This document shows, one piece after another, positions 34,563 to 42,378 of a stretch of 64,000 nt of DNA; the first letter of the stretch is position 1; the number at the start of each line of letters is the position of its first letter. The stretch comes from Goodfellowiella coeruleoviolacea (GTDB taxonomy: Bacteria; Actinomycetota; Actinomycetes; Mycobacteriales; Pseudonocardiaceae): assembly GCF_024171785.1 (NCBI RefSeq), contig NZ_JAMTCK010000002.1, forward strand, positions 496,001-560,000, written 5' to 3'. The translations under genes and the position numbers were made by a program. The notes beneath the pieces were generated by a model. That model ran no database searches. It had not been told where the DNA came from and saw only the letters and a program-made list of their open reading frames with translations.

Positions 34563-35579
34563 ATGCCCACTGTCGTTTACACCGATCCGGCCTGGGCGGT
34601 CAATTCCGCCGGCGAACTCGATGCCGGCCGGGCCGATGTCGAACGAGCCGTCTACGCCGACGCGGTGGACATCCGGTTCGGCCCCCACCGGAAGGGCGGC
34701 TTCGACGTTTCCGGACCGGCGTTCCTGGAGAGCCTGTCCGGTGCCGACGCCGTGGTCATCCACCGCGCCGAGATCACCCCGGCGGTGGTGGCGGCGCTGA
34801 CACCGCACTGCCGGGTGGTCGCCCGCCAGGGCGTGGGCACCGACAACCTCAACGCCGAACTGCTCGCCCAGCACGGAATCCTGGCGTTCAACGTCCCCGA
34901 CTACTGCGTCGACGAGGTGAGCAGCCACACCGTGGCGATGCTGCTCGCGCTGGAACGCCACCTGGTCAGCCAGGACAGCCTGGTCAAGGCCGGGCGGTGG
35001 AGCATCCACGGCGGCGGCGTGCCCAGGCGCACCGCCGACCGCACCGTCGGCATCATCGGCTTCGGCCGCATCGGCCGCGCCACCAGCCGCAAACTCCAGC
35101 CGTTCTACCAGCGGGTGCTCGCCCACGACCCGTACGTGCACGCCGATCTGATGCGCGGCTACGGCGTGACCGCCCAGAGTTCACTGGCCGGGTTGCTGGC
35201 CGAGTCCGACGCGGTGGTGGTGCACGCGCCGCTGGACGCCAGCACCCGCAACCTGCTCGACCACGCCGCACTGCGCGCGCTGCGCCCGGGCGCGCTGCTG
35301 GTCAACACGGCACGCGGGGGGCTGGTCCAGCCCGAGGCGGTGCTGCGGGCCCTGCGCACCGGCCGGCTCGGCGGTTACGCCGCGGACGTGTTCAGCCCCG
35401 AGGACCCGACCGCGCACCCGGTCAACCGGCAGATCATCGCGCTGCCCAACACCGTGGTCAGCGCGCACCGCGCCTTCCTGTCCGACACATCCGAGCACAG
35501 CCAGCGGCGCCGGGTGGCCGAGGAGGTCCACCGGGTGCTGGTGGCGGACCGGCCCCCGCTGTTCGGCCGACTGGCCTAG
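34563..35579 (+). CDS. D-2-hydroxyacid dehydrogenase-family protein (PhpE-like; predicted hydroxymethylphosphonate dehydrogenase)
   Basis: The 338-residue protein has the D-isomer 2-hydroxyacid dehydrogenase fold. The NAD-binding motif is VGIIGFGRIGRAT at about residue 163. The catalytic Arg is in NTARGGLV, the Glu in FSPEDPTAHP and the His in VVSAHRAFLSD. In the phosphinothricin pathway a protein of this family (PhpE) is thought to oxidise hydroxymethylphosphonate to phosphonoformaldehyde. The same role fits here because a hydroxyethylphosphonate dioxygenase is encoded in the same operon. The ATG at 34563 follows AGGTGAT. Serine biosynthesis (SerA) is unlikely, since the regulatory ASB and ACT domains are missing. 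Confidence 0.85.
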   Translation: MPTVVYTDPAWAVNSAGELDAGRADVERAVYADAVDIRFGPHRKGGFDVSGPAFLESLSGADAVVIHRAEITPAVVAALTPHCRVVARQGVGTDNLNAELLAQHGILAFNVPDYCVDEVSSHTVAMLLALERHLVSQDSLVKAGRWSIHGGGVPRRTADRTVGIIGFGRIGRATSRKLQPFYQRVLAHDPYVHADLMRGYGVTAQSSLAGLLAESDAVVVHAPLDASTRNLLDHAALRALRPGALLVNTARGGLVQPEAVLRALRTGRLGGYAADVFSPEDPTAHPVNRQIIALPNTVVSAHRAFLSDTSEHSQRRRVAEEVHRVLVADRPPLFGRLA

Positions 35580-35619
35580 CCGGTTCCCCGAGGGCAACCC
35601 CGCCTCCGAGGAGGACGAC

Positions 35620-36903
35620 ATGGCCGGCCCCACCCGACACCCGCGCGGTCGCGGCGGGTCCACCCCCTGCTCCGGCGGTGACCCCGACACCGCCGGCCCG
35701 ACCGACCTGCCGACTCCCAGCTACGTGCCGACCAGGGTGGTGTTCGGCCGGGGCGCGGCAACCCAGTTGGCCGCCCTGGTCCGGGACCGCCTCGGCGCGG
35801 CCGCGGTCCCGCGTCGCCCCCTGGTGCTGACCGGTCGTGGCGGGCCGGCCAAGCCGTGGCTGGACCAGGTCGTGGACCAGTGCCGCCGGCTGGGCGCGGC
35901 CGTCGTCGTGGCCAACAGCCGGCCCAACCCGACCGGCGAGAGCATCCAGGCGGTGCTCGAACTGGCCAGGCGGGCCGGTGCCGACGGCGTGGTGGCGATC
36001 GGCGGCGGCAGTGTGCTGGACACCGGCAAGACCGTGGCCCTGCTGCTGTCGGGCACCACGTCGGTGGCGCACGCGCTGCGCCACGGTGTGCCCGCGCCGC
36101 GCCGCGTGCCGCTGGTCGCCGTGCCCACCACCGCCGGCAGCGGCGCCGAGGTGACCCGCACGGCGACCGTGTGGGACGACCGGGCCGGGCGCAAACACGC
36201 CCTGGACCACCCCCAGCTGTTCCCGGACCTGGCCGTGGTCGACCCCGTGCTGACCACGAGCGCCCCCACCTCGGTCTGGGCCAGCGCCGGGCTGGACGCG
36301 CTGTCCCAGGCGGTGGAGTCGAGTTGGGCCGTGGCCGCCGACGAGGAGTCGCTGCGGTTCAGCCTGCCGGCGGTGCGGATGGCCGCCGACGGCCTGCACG
36401 CGGTGCTCACGGCACCTGCGGACGTCACCGCGCGCAGCCTGCTCAGCCGGGCCAGCCTGACCGCCGGCCTGGCCATCGCGCGCACCAGGACCACGATCCC
36501 GCACGCCCTGTCCTATCCGATGACCGCCCGGCTCGGCCTGGCGCACGGGCACGCGTGCGCGCTCACCCTCGGCGCGGTGCTGTGCTTCAACGCCGAGGTG
36601 GGCGAGCGGGACTGCCACGACCCGCGCGGCGTCGCGCACACCCTGGCGGTGGTGCGCGCGGTGGTGCGCCACCTCCGCGCGCCAACACCGGCCGCGGCGG
36701 CCCGCCGGGTGGCCGAGCTGGTGCGCCGGCTGGGGCTGCCCGCGCCGCACCAGCTCGCCCAGCTCCGCCGCATCGACCCGACCAGCCTGGCCGACGACGT
36801 CCTGTCCTACGACCGCTTCACCAACAACCCCAGGCACATGTCCCGGGCGCAACTCACCGCGCTGCTGACCGCGCTGACGACGCCCCCTGCCCGCACTCCC
36901 TGA
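35620..36903 (+). CDS. Iron-type alcohol dehydrogenase, phosphonoacetaldehyde reductase-like (PhpC-like)
   Basis: The 427-residue group III alcohol dehydrogenase has GGGSVLDTGKT, the cofactor-binding PTTAGSGAEVTRTAT and a metal site spread over GLDALSQAVES, TIPHALSYPM and LAHGHAC. The second metal ligand, usually His in GxDAxxHA, is Gln here; I recall the same DALSQ in phosphonoacetaldehyde reductases. The enzyme reduces phosphonoacetaldehyde to 2-hydroxyethylphosphonate, pulling the unfavourable PEP mutase equilibrium forward together with the decarboxylase. The first 33 residues are a low-complexity extension, so translation might begin later. The ATG at 35620 has GAGGAGGAC upstream, which supports it. 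Confidence 0.88.
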   Translation: MAGPTRHPRGRGGSTPCSGGDPDTAGPTDLPTPSYVPTRVVFGRGAATQLAALVRDRLGAAAVPRRPLVLTGRGGPAKPWLDQVVDQCRRLGAAVVVANSRPNPTGESIQAVLELARRAGADGVVAIGGGSVLDTGKTVALLLSGTTSVAHALRHGVPAPRRVPLVAVPTTAGSGAEVTRTATVWDDRAGRKHALDHPQLFPDLAVVDPVLTTSAPTSVWASAGLDALSQAVESSWAVAADEESLRFSLPAVRMAADGLHAVLTAPADVTARSLLSRASLTAGLAIARTRTTIPHALSYPMTARLGLAHGHACALTLGAVLCFNAEVGERDCHDPRGVAHTLAVVRAVVRHLRAPTPAAAARRVAELVRRLGLPAPHQLAQLRRIDPTSLADDVLSYDRFTNNPRHMSRAQLTALLTALTTPPARTP

Positions 36904-36968
36904 CCGCGCTCCCTGACGGCACCCCGCGACCCGGCCGATCCGGCCCCGCCCGTCTTCTGGAGGTTCCC

Positions 36969-38327
36969 ATGTCCTCGCCCACGACCTCGGTGGACGTGTA
37001 CAAGCTGATGCACTGGTTGAACGCGCGCAAGCTCACCCCCACCCACCTGCGCGAGCTGACCGGCCTGGAACTGGACCTGCCCGGCAAGGACGCACCCGAG
37101 GAGATCCCGCTGGCCATGGCCGACGTGCGGCTGCTGGCCAAGGCCCTGAACGTGGCACCGGACAAGCTGACCGCCGGTGGGGGACGTCAACCCGCGGTGA
37201 TCCACCAGAGCGCCGCCGAGACCGAGGCGACCAGGCGCGCGGTGTGGCGGGACAACATCCACTTCTACAACTACTACTCGCTGCCCGCACCCACCGGCTG
37301 GATCGCCCCGGTCGTCCTGGACATCCTCTGTCCACAGGGGAGGCTGCCGAAGCTGAACAACGGCCACCTCGAACCGGCCATCACCATCAACATCGGACCG
37401 GGTGACATCTTCGGCCGGTGGGGAACCGACATCAACGAGCTGACCTGGGCCAGGCTCGCGGCCAACCACGACGGCGACCCGGCCTGGATCATCGGTGACT
37501 CCTACCTGGAGCCCTCCTACCGGCCGCACAGCTACGCACTGGCCACGGCCGAACCGGCCAGGATCATCTCCTACACCTGCAAGTCCAACCTCCAGGCGCT
37601 GCTGGCACTGGCCAACCACTGGCCGGACCCGGTGTTCGACCGGTTCGTCGAGGACTGGTCGGCCGACGCGCACGCGGCCATGCTGGCCATCGCCGCCACC
37701 CGCCGGGGATTCACCGTGGCCGCACTGGCCAGCGCGGCCGGCATCAGCCGCCAGCACCTCGACGACCACCTCGCCGGTGACACCGCCGCGCTGGACCTGG
37801 TGGCGCTGCGCCGGCTCGGCGCGGTGCTCGGCCTGGACTACCGGCTGCTGCTGCCGCCAGCGCACCAGCACGACGCGATCGGCAAGACCAGCTGCTCGAT
37901 CGAGCAGAGCAGGGCCACCATCCGCGAGTTCCACTCCTACACGGTGGCCTCCATGGCCGCCGCCCCCCAACTGCCGGACCTGGTCGGCCTGTTCATGCGG
38001 GTGGACCGGTCGGCGGCGCAGCCGGCCAACCTGGTCGACCACGGCGCCAGCCACTACCTCGCCACGGACGGGAGCATGATCGCCTGGTGGCTGGACACCG
38101 ACGGCACGCTGCGCCGCCAGCGGCTCAACCGCGACGACAGCCTGTGGGTCGGCCCCTGCGTGCCGCACGGGTTCACCGGCAACGGCTCACTGATCAAGCT
38201 GGGCAACGGTGAGGGCTACGGCTACCTGGACCAGGTCGAGTTGACCAACACCGTGGAGCGGACCGCGACGCTGCGCCGCTCCCGGCACGACCGGGCGGAC
38301 TGGGGATATGACCAGCCAACGGCGTGA
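36969..38327 (+). CDS. 2-hydroxyethylphosphonate dioxygenase (HEPD, PhpD-like)
   Basis: The 452-residue protein has the bi-cupin plan of HEPD and methylphosphonate synthase, each cupin preceded by a Cro-type HTH-like helical region (about 10-70 and 245-300). Candidate iron ligands are H133 (NNGHLEPAIT), E181 and H187 (GDSYLEPSYRPHSYA). By spacing these match HEPD H129, E176 and H182. Methylphosphonate synthase instead uses a Gln four residues after the first His, and that position is Ala here. R94, Y102 and N130 match HEPD phosphonate contacts. The enzyme cleaves hydroxyethylphosphonate with O2 to hydroxymethylphosphonate and formate. Residue equivalences are from memory of the structures. 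Confidence 0.9.
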   Translation: MSSPTTSVDVYKLMHWLNARKLTPTHLRELTGLELDLPGKDAPEEIPLAMADVRLLAKALNVAPDKLTAGGGRQPAVIHQSAAETEATRRAVWRDNIHFYNYYSLPAPTGWIAPVVLDILCPQGRLPKLNNGHLEPAITINIGPGDIFGRWGTDINELTWARLAANHDGDPAWIIGDSYLEPSYRPHSYALATAEPARIISYTCKSNLQALLALANHWPDPVFDRFVEDWSADAHAAMLAIAATRRGFTVAALASAAGISRQHLDDHLAGDTAALDLVALRRLGAVLGLDYRLLLPPAHQHDAIGKTSCSIEQSRATIREFHSYTVASMAAAPQLPDLVGLFMRVDRSAAQPANLVDHGASHYLATDGSMIAWWLDTDGTLRRQRLNRDDSLWVGPCVPHGFTGNGSLIKLGNGEGYGYLDQVELTNTVERTATLRRSRHDRADWGYDQPTA

Positions 38328-38370
38328 CCCGTCCAGCCCACCGCCGGCCCCCGACCGGGAGGAGCCCGCC

Positions 38371-39300
38371 ATGGACAGCACCCGACCGGCCCAGCCACCG
38401 TCCAGGTCGGCCCGCCTGCGGGCGATGCTGGCCGCACCGGAGATCAGCTTCCTGATGGAGGCGCACAACGGACTGTCCGCGCGGATCGCGCAGCACGCCG
38501 GCTTCCCCGGGATCTGGGCCTCCGGCTTCGCCATCTCCACCGCGCTGGGCGTGCGCGACAGCAACGAACTCTCCACCAAAGAGCTGCTGGACACCGTCGC
38601 GTTCATGGTGGACGCCACCACGGTCCCGATCGTGGTCGACGGCGACACCGGCTACGGCAACTTCAACAACGCCAGGCGGTTGGTCCGCCAGTTGGGCCGG
38701 CTCGGGGTGTCCGCGGTGTGCCTGGAGGACAAGCTGTTCCCCAAGACCAACTCGTTCCTCGGCACCGGCCAGCCGCTCGCGGACGAGCGCGAGTTCTGCG
38801 GCAAGATCAGGGCCTGCAAGGACAGCCAGCTCGACGCGGAGTTCTGCGTCGTGGCCAGGGTCGAGGCACTGGTCTCCGGTCGCGGCCTGACCGAGGCGCT
38901 GCACCGGGCGGAGTCCTACCGCCGCGCCGGCGCCGACGCCGTCTTCATCCACTCCAAGCAGCAGGACGGCAGGGAGGTGCTGGACTTCGCCCGGGAGTGG
39001 GCGGGCCGGTGTCCCCTGGTGATCACCCCCACCACCTACCACGGGGTGGGCGTCGACGCGTTCGAACGCGCGGGCGTCGCCATGCTGATCTGGGCCAACC
39101 AGAACATGCGGGCGGCCGTGCTGGCCATGCGCCAGGTGTGCCAGTCGATCGCGGCCAACCGCGGGCTCACCGCCGTGGAACCGGCGCTGGTCTCGGTGCA
39201 GGAGGTGTTCGACTTCCTCGACTACGACGAACTGGACGCGGCCACCCTGCGCTACAGCTCCTGGCACGGCGACGAGACGACCGCGGGGGCGGGACCGTGA
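38371..39300 (+). CDS. pepM: Phosphoenolpyruvate mutase
   Basis: The 309-residue TIM-barrel protein of the isocitrate-lyase superfamily has FLMEAHNGLSARIAQHAGFP at the N-terminus, DGDTGYGNFNN at about 90-100 and the diagnostic EDKLFPKTNSF at 120-130. The EDKxxxxxNS pattern separates PEP mutases from lyases. It rearranges PEP to phosphonopyruvate, making the C-P bond. This is the entry step of nearly all phosphonate biosynthesis. The ATG at 38371 has GGGAGGAG 7 nt upstream; an upstream in-frame ATG at 38308 overlaps the dioxygenase gene but lacks such a site. The stop overlaps the decarboxylase start. Confidence 0.97.
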   Translation: MDSTRPAQPPSRSARLRAMLAAPEISFLMEAHNGLSARIAQHAGFPGIWASGFAISTALGVRDSNELSTKELLDTVAFMVDATTVPIVVDGDTGYGNFNNARRLVRQLGRLGVSAVCLEDKLFPKTNSFLGTGQPLADEREFCGKIRACKDSQLDAEFCVVARVEALVSGRGLTEALHRAESYRRAGADAVFIHSKQQDGREVLDFAREWAGRCPLVITPTTYHGVGVDAFERAGVAMLIWANQNMRAAVLAMRQVCQSIAANRGLTAVEPALVSVQEVFDFLDYDELDAATLRYSSWHGDETTAGAGP

Positions 39301-40442
39301 TCGGCCCGAGCGCGTTCCTGGACGCGGCGCTGGACCAGGGCTTCGACTTCTACACCGGCGTGCCCTGCTCGTTCCTGACACCCCTGATCAACGCCGCGAT
39401 CAACCACCCACGACTGTCCTATGTGGGCGCCACCAGCGAGGGCGAGGCGGTGGCGCTGGCCGCCGGCGCCTGGCTGGCCGGGCACACCCCGGTGGTGCTG
39501 GCGCAGAACTCCGGACTGGGCAACATGGTCAACCCGCTGACCTCGCTGTGCCACCCGTTCCGCATCCCCGTGCTGCTGCTGTGCACGTGGCGGGGCAAAC
39601 CGGGGCTGCGCGACGAACCACAGCACGAGGTGATGGGTCAGGTCATGCACGACCTGCTCACCACGATCCGGGTCCGGCACCGCCCGTTTCCCGATCAGGC
39701 GCACCTGGTTCGGCCCGCGCTGGACGAGGTGCGCCACCTGCTGGCCACTGCGGAACTGCCGGTGGCGCTGGTCGTGGAGCGGGGTGCGGTGAGCGCGGGC
39801 CAGCCGCTGGACCCGCCAGCACCACAGCCGCCCACCACGTCCGGGAGACTGGCCGACCACTGCCGCGGCCGGGACCGCCCGGCTCGGGTCCACGTGCTGG
39901 CCAGCGTCACCGACCTGGTGCCGCCGGACGTCGCCGTGCTCGCCAGCACCGGCAAGTGCGGACGGGAACTGTTCACCCTCGGCGACCGGGAACAGTTCTT
40001 CTACCAGGTCGGCTCCATGGGATGCGCCAGCGCGCTCGGATTGGGAATCGCGCTCAACACCCGCCGGCGGGTCGTGGTGCTGGACGGCGACGGCGCCGCC
40101 CTGATGAAGCTGGGCAACCTGGCCACCATCGGCGCCTGCCGGCCGGACAACCTGATCCACGTGGTGCTCGACAACCAGGCGCACGACTCCACCGGCGGAC
40201 AGCGGACCGTGTCCGGCACTGTCTCGTTCGGACAGGTCGCCCTGGCGTGCGGGTATCGCGGCGCGGCCGTGTGCGACGAGGTCGACGGCTTCGCCGAGGC
40301 GTTCCAGGACGCGCTGACCCGGCCGGGCCCACACCTGCTGCACACCAGGATCGCCGTCGGGTCGCTCGATCGGCTTGGCCGGCCCACCACCGCGCCCCAC
40401 GAGGTCGCCAGGCGGTTCCGGCGGTTCGTGACGTCCGGGTGA
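39297..40442 (+). CDS. ppd: Phosphonopyruvate decarboxylase
   Basis: The 381-residue thiamine-diphosphate enzyme has an N-terminal PYR domain with FYTGVPCSFLTPLINAAIN and TSEGEAVALAAGAWLAG (activating Glu). The C-terminal PP domain has GDGAALMKLGNLATIG near residue 263 and DNQAHDSTGGQ closing the cofactor motif. These features are typical of Ppd, which converts phosphonopyruvate to phosphonoacetaldehyde and CO2. This irreversible step drives the unfavourable mutase reaction. The GTG start overlaps the pepM stop by 4 nt (GTGA), so the two are translated together. Confidence 0.96.
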   Translation: MIGPSAFLDAALDQGFDFYTGVPCSFLTPLINAAINHPRLSYVGATSEGEAVALAAGAWLAGHTPVVLAQNSGLGNMVNPLTSLCHPFRIPVLLLCTWRGKPGLRDEPQHEVMGQVMHDLLTTIRVRHRPFPDQAHLVRPALDEVRHLLATAELPVALVVERGAVSAGQPLDPPAPQPPTTSGRLADHCRGRDRPARVHVLASVTDLVPPDVAVLASTGKCGRELFTLGDREQFFYQVGSMGCASALGLGIALNTRRRVVVLDGDGAALMKLGNLATIGACRPDNLIHVVLDNQAHDSTGGQRTVSGTVSFGQVALACGYRGAAVCDEVDGFAEAFQDALTRPGPHLLHTRIAVGSLDRLGRPTTAPHEVARRFRRFVTSG

Positions 40443-40473
40443 GCGGGTCGGACCGACAACGGGTGGAGCGAGG

Positions 40474-41241
40474 ATGAACGCGCTGACGGCAACCCTGGTC
40501 CTGGGCAGCGGGATCGCCGCTGGACTGATCAACACGATCGTCGGCTCCGGCACCCTGGTGACCTTTCCCGTCCTGCTGGCCGCGGGTTATCCCGCGGTGC
40601 TCGCCAACATGTCCAACACGGTCGGGCTGGTGGCCGGCAACTTCAGCGGTGCCTTCGGCTACCGGCGGGAGCTGCGCGGCCAGCGGCGGCGGGTGCTGGT
40701 GCTCGGCACGGTCGCCCTGCTCGGCGGCAGCGGTGGCGCGCTGGCCCTGCTGGTGCTGCCCGAGGCCACCTTCGACGCGGTGGTGCCCCTGCTGGTCCTG
40801 GCGGCCAGCCTGCTGGTGGTGGCCCAGCCGTGGCTGAAGAAGCGACTGGCGCGCCGGTCCAGGGACAGCACCGCGTCCGGCGGCCCACTGCTGTGCGCGG
40901 GCATCTTCGTCGCGGGCGGCTACGGCGGCTACTTCGGCGCCGCCGCGGGCGTGATCGTGTTGGCGCTGCTCGGGTTGCTGCTCAACGACGACCTGCAACG
41001 GTTGAACGGCATCAAGAACATCTGCATCGGCGTGATCAACGCGGCGGCGGCGGCCATCTTCGTCGTGGTCGCGGAGATCGCCTGGTGGCCGGCGCTGCTG
41101 CTGGCCGTGGGCTCGTTGGTCGGCGGCCAGATCGGCGCACGCGTCGGCCGCCGGATGCCCCCCGCACTGCTGCGCGCGTGCGTTGCCGTGATCGGGTTCA
41201 CCGCTGCCGCTGTCCTGCTGGTGCGGCGTTACCGGTCCTGA
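40474..41241 (+). CDS. TauE/SafE-family permease of the phosphonate operon (probable exporter)
   Basis: The 255-residue protein has about eight TMs with the repeated family motifs AAGLINTIVGSGTLVTFPVL and GGYGGYFGAAAGVIVLALLG, plus NGIKNICIGVINAAAA. TauE/SafE proteins export small sulfonates, sulfite or similar anions. Here it lies 31 nt downstream of the decarboxylase as the last gene of the phosphonate operon. It is the best candidate for exporting the anionic product, and thus for self-protection. Its 3' end overlaps 44 nt of a convergent gene. Confidence 0.85.
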   Translation: MNALTATLVLGSGIAAGLINTIVGSGTLVTFPVLLAAGYPAVLANMSNTVGLVAGNFSGAFGYRRELRGQRRRVLVLGTVALLGGSGGALALLVLPEATFDAVVPLLVLAASLLVVAQPWLKKRLARRSRDSTASGGPLLCAGIFVAGGYGGYFGAAAGVIVLALLGLLLNDDLQRLNGIKNICIGVINAAAAAIFVVVAEIAWWPALLLAVGSLVGGQIGARVGRRMPPALLRACVAVIGFTAAAVLLVRRYRS

Positions 41242-41473
41242 GCACGAGCACACCGCCGATGGCGGGAACCAGCGACAGCAGCTTGGTGCGGGTGGCGGTG
41301 CCGGGCAACCGGACGGTGGCGATGATGACGAACAGGTAGGCGCAGCCGTGGGTGGGGCCGATCAGTGAGGAGACCGCCGGCAGGTGCACGGTGGCGAGGT
41401 TGACCAGCAACACGAGCAGGGAGAGGAGTTCGACCGCGGCGGCGATCCGCAGGGGACGCAGTGACGGGTTCAC
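41198..41473 (-). CDS. Small membrane protein (DUF3817-like)
   Basis: The 91-residue protein has three hydrophobic segments. It contains LRIAAAVELLSLLVLLVNLA, a THGCAYLFVI motif with the conserved PTHG, and a final TM. That is the pattern of the DUF3817 family found in actinobacteria. The GTG start at 41473 is 3 nt from the upstream gene's stop, so it is the second gene of a two-gene operon. It overlaps the 3' end of the phosphonate permease on the other strand by 44 nt. Function unknown. Confidence 0.7.
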   Translation of the reverse strand: MNPSLRPLRIAAAVELLSLLVLLVNLATVHLPAVSSLIGPTHGCAYLFVIIATVRLPGTATRTKLLSLVPAIGGVLVLRTGNAAPAGQRQR

Positions 41474-41476
41474 GGC

Positions 41477-42010
41477 TCAGACTCCCGTGGTGGAGCCGGG
41501 GCGCACGATCATCAGCACGGTGACCGTCGCCCACAACAGGTTGAACACACCGGTGTACATGGCCAGCCGGGCGGCGGCGCGCTGCGCCGTCCCGGTCACC
41601 GCCGTGGCGGTGGACACCGCCGTGATCGTGGCGCCGGTGGAGGTGGCGGTGCTCGTGGGCGTGGCGGTGGTGTCGAACTCGGCCAGGACCGCGGTCTGTC
41701 CAGGAAGGACGATCAGCGCCAGCACGGCCGCGGCCAGCGCGGTGAGCACGATCGAGGCGACCAGCCAGGCATCCCCCATGACCCCCAGGCTGCTGGCGGT
41801 GGCCAGCCCGAAGACGGGGACCACCACCCCGATCGCCGCGTAGATCCGGCAGATCCGGTGCAGGGTGCGCAGCACGGCCACGGCCTGCGCGTCGTCGGGA
41901 AGGGCACGAGCGCGGCGGGCGGCGGCCGGGAACATGCTGGCGGCCACCGTCACCGGCCCGACCGCGATGATCGCGGCCAGGACGTGGATGGCGAGAAGTG
42001 CTTTTGTCAC
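41477..42010 (-). CDS. Integral membrane protein (DUF2269-like)
   Basis: The 177-residue protein has four TMs: LLAIHVLAAIIAVGPVTVAA with the conserved His, then IYAAIGVVVPVFGLATASSL, a pair around LVASIVLTALAAAVLAL, and a last TM FNLLWATVTVLMIV. A Thr/Ala-rich loop precedes the final TM. This resembles DUF2269 integral membrane proteins. The GTG start at 42010 faces the AraC-type regulator gene across 368 nt. Target of that regulator is possible. Function unknown. Confidence 0.65.
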   Translation of the reverse strand: MTKALLAIHVLAAIIAVGPVTVAASMFPAAARRARALPDDAQAVAVLRTLHRICRIYAAIGVVVPVFGLATASSLGVMGDAWLVASIVLTALAAAVLALIVLPGQTAVLAEFDTTATPTSTATSTGATITAVSTATAVTGTAQRAAARLAMYTGVFNLLWATVTVLMIVRPGSTTGV

Positions 42011-42378
42011 GGGAACAACGTGCCTTTCACAGATGAAGCGCGGTGCGGGGCCGGTGACAGCCGGACCCCGGGCTCGTGGCCGGCCGGCAGGGGCCCGTGC
42101 GCGCGGGGCGCGATGGCGTCCAACGGATCGCCATCCGGCGAACAACACGGTCTGCGCGCGAGCATCCGGCAGCGGTCCTGTCTGGTGGGGGAGGGGTGGT
42201 GCCGGCGCTGACGGTAGCCAGCGCCACGGTCAACCGGAACCGGCTGGATTGCCACATTTCATCGGATTCTCGCCAACCGCCGGACGCCCGCGCGTGCCGG
42301 GAGATTGTCCGGATTCCAGTGGAATCCGCTGGTCAGGTCGGGATTGGCGGGATTTCGCCGGTGGCCTAAGTTGTCGTC
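42011..42378. other. Divergent intergenic region before the GlxA-type regulator
   Basis: No coding support. The right half contains the GGATTCC palindrome (42311-42327) and another half-site GGATTC near 42260. The left half shows nothing recognisable. Confidence 0.4.
42311..42327. promoter_or_regulatory. Candidate operator of the GlxA/AraC regulator
   Basis: Perfect inverted repeat GGATTCC-AGT-GGAATCC, 52 nt upstream of the regulator's ATG. A related half-site lies about 50 nt further upstream. Confidence 0.45.

Noticed and set aside
34563-35579. Phosphoglycerate dehydrogenase SerA for serine synthesis
   Set aside because: It lacks the C-terminal regulatory domains and lies inside the phosphonate operon.
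36969-38327. Methylphosphonate synthase
   Set aside because: The Glu ligand E181 is present and the Gln position is Ala, so HEPD is favoured.
33079-41241. A phosphinothricin (bialaphos) cluster
   Set aside because: Only the early genes are present; no nucleotidyltransferase, P-methylase, NRPS or acetyltransferase gene is seen in the flanks.
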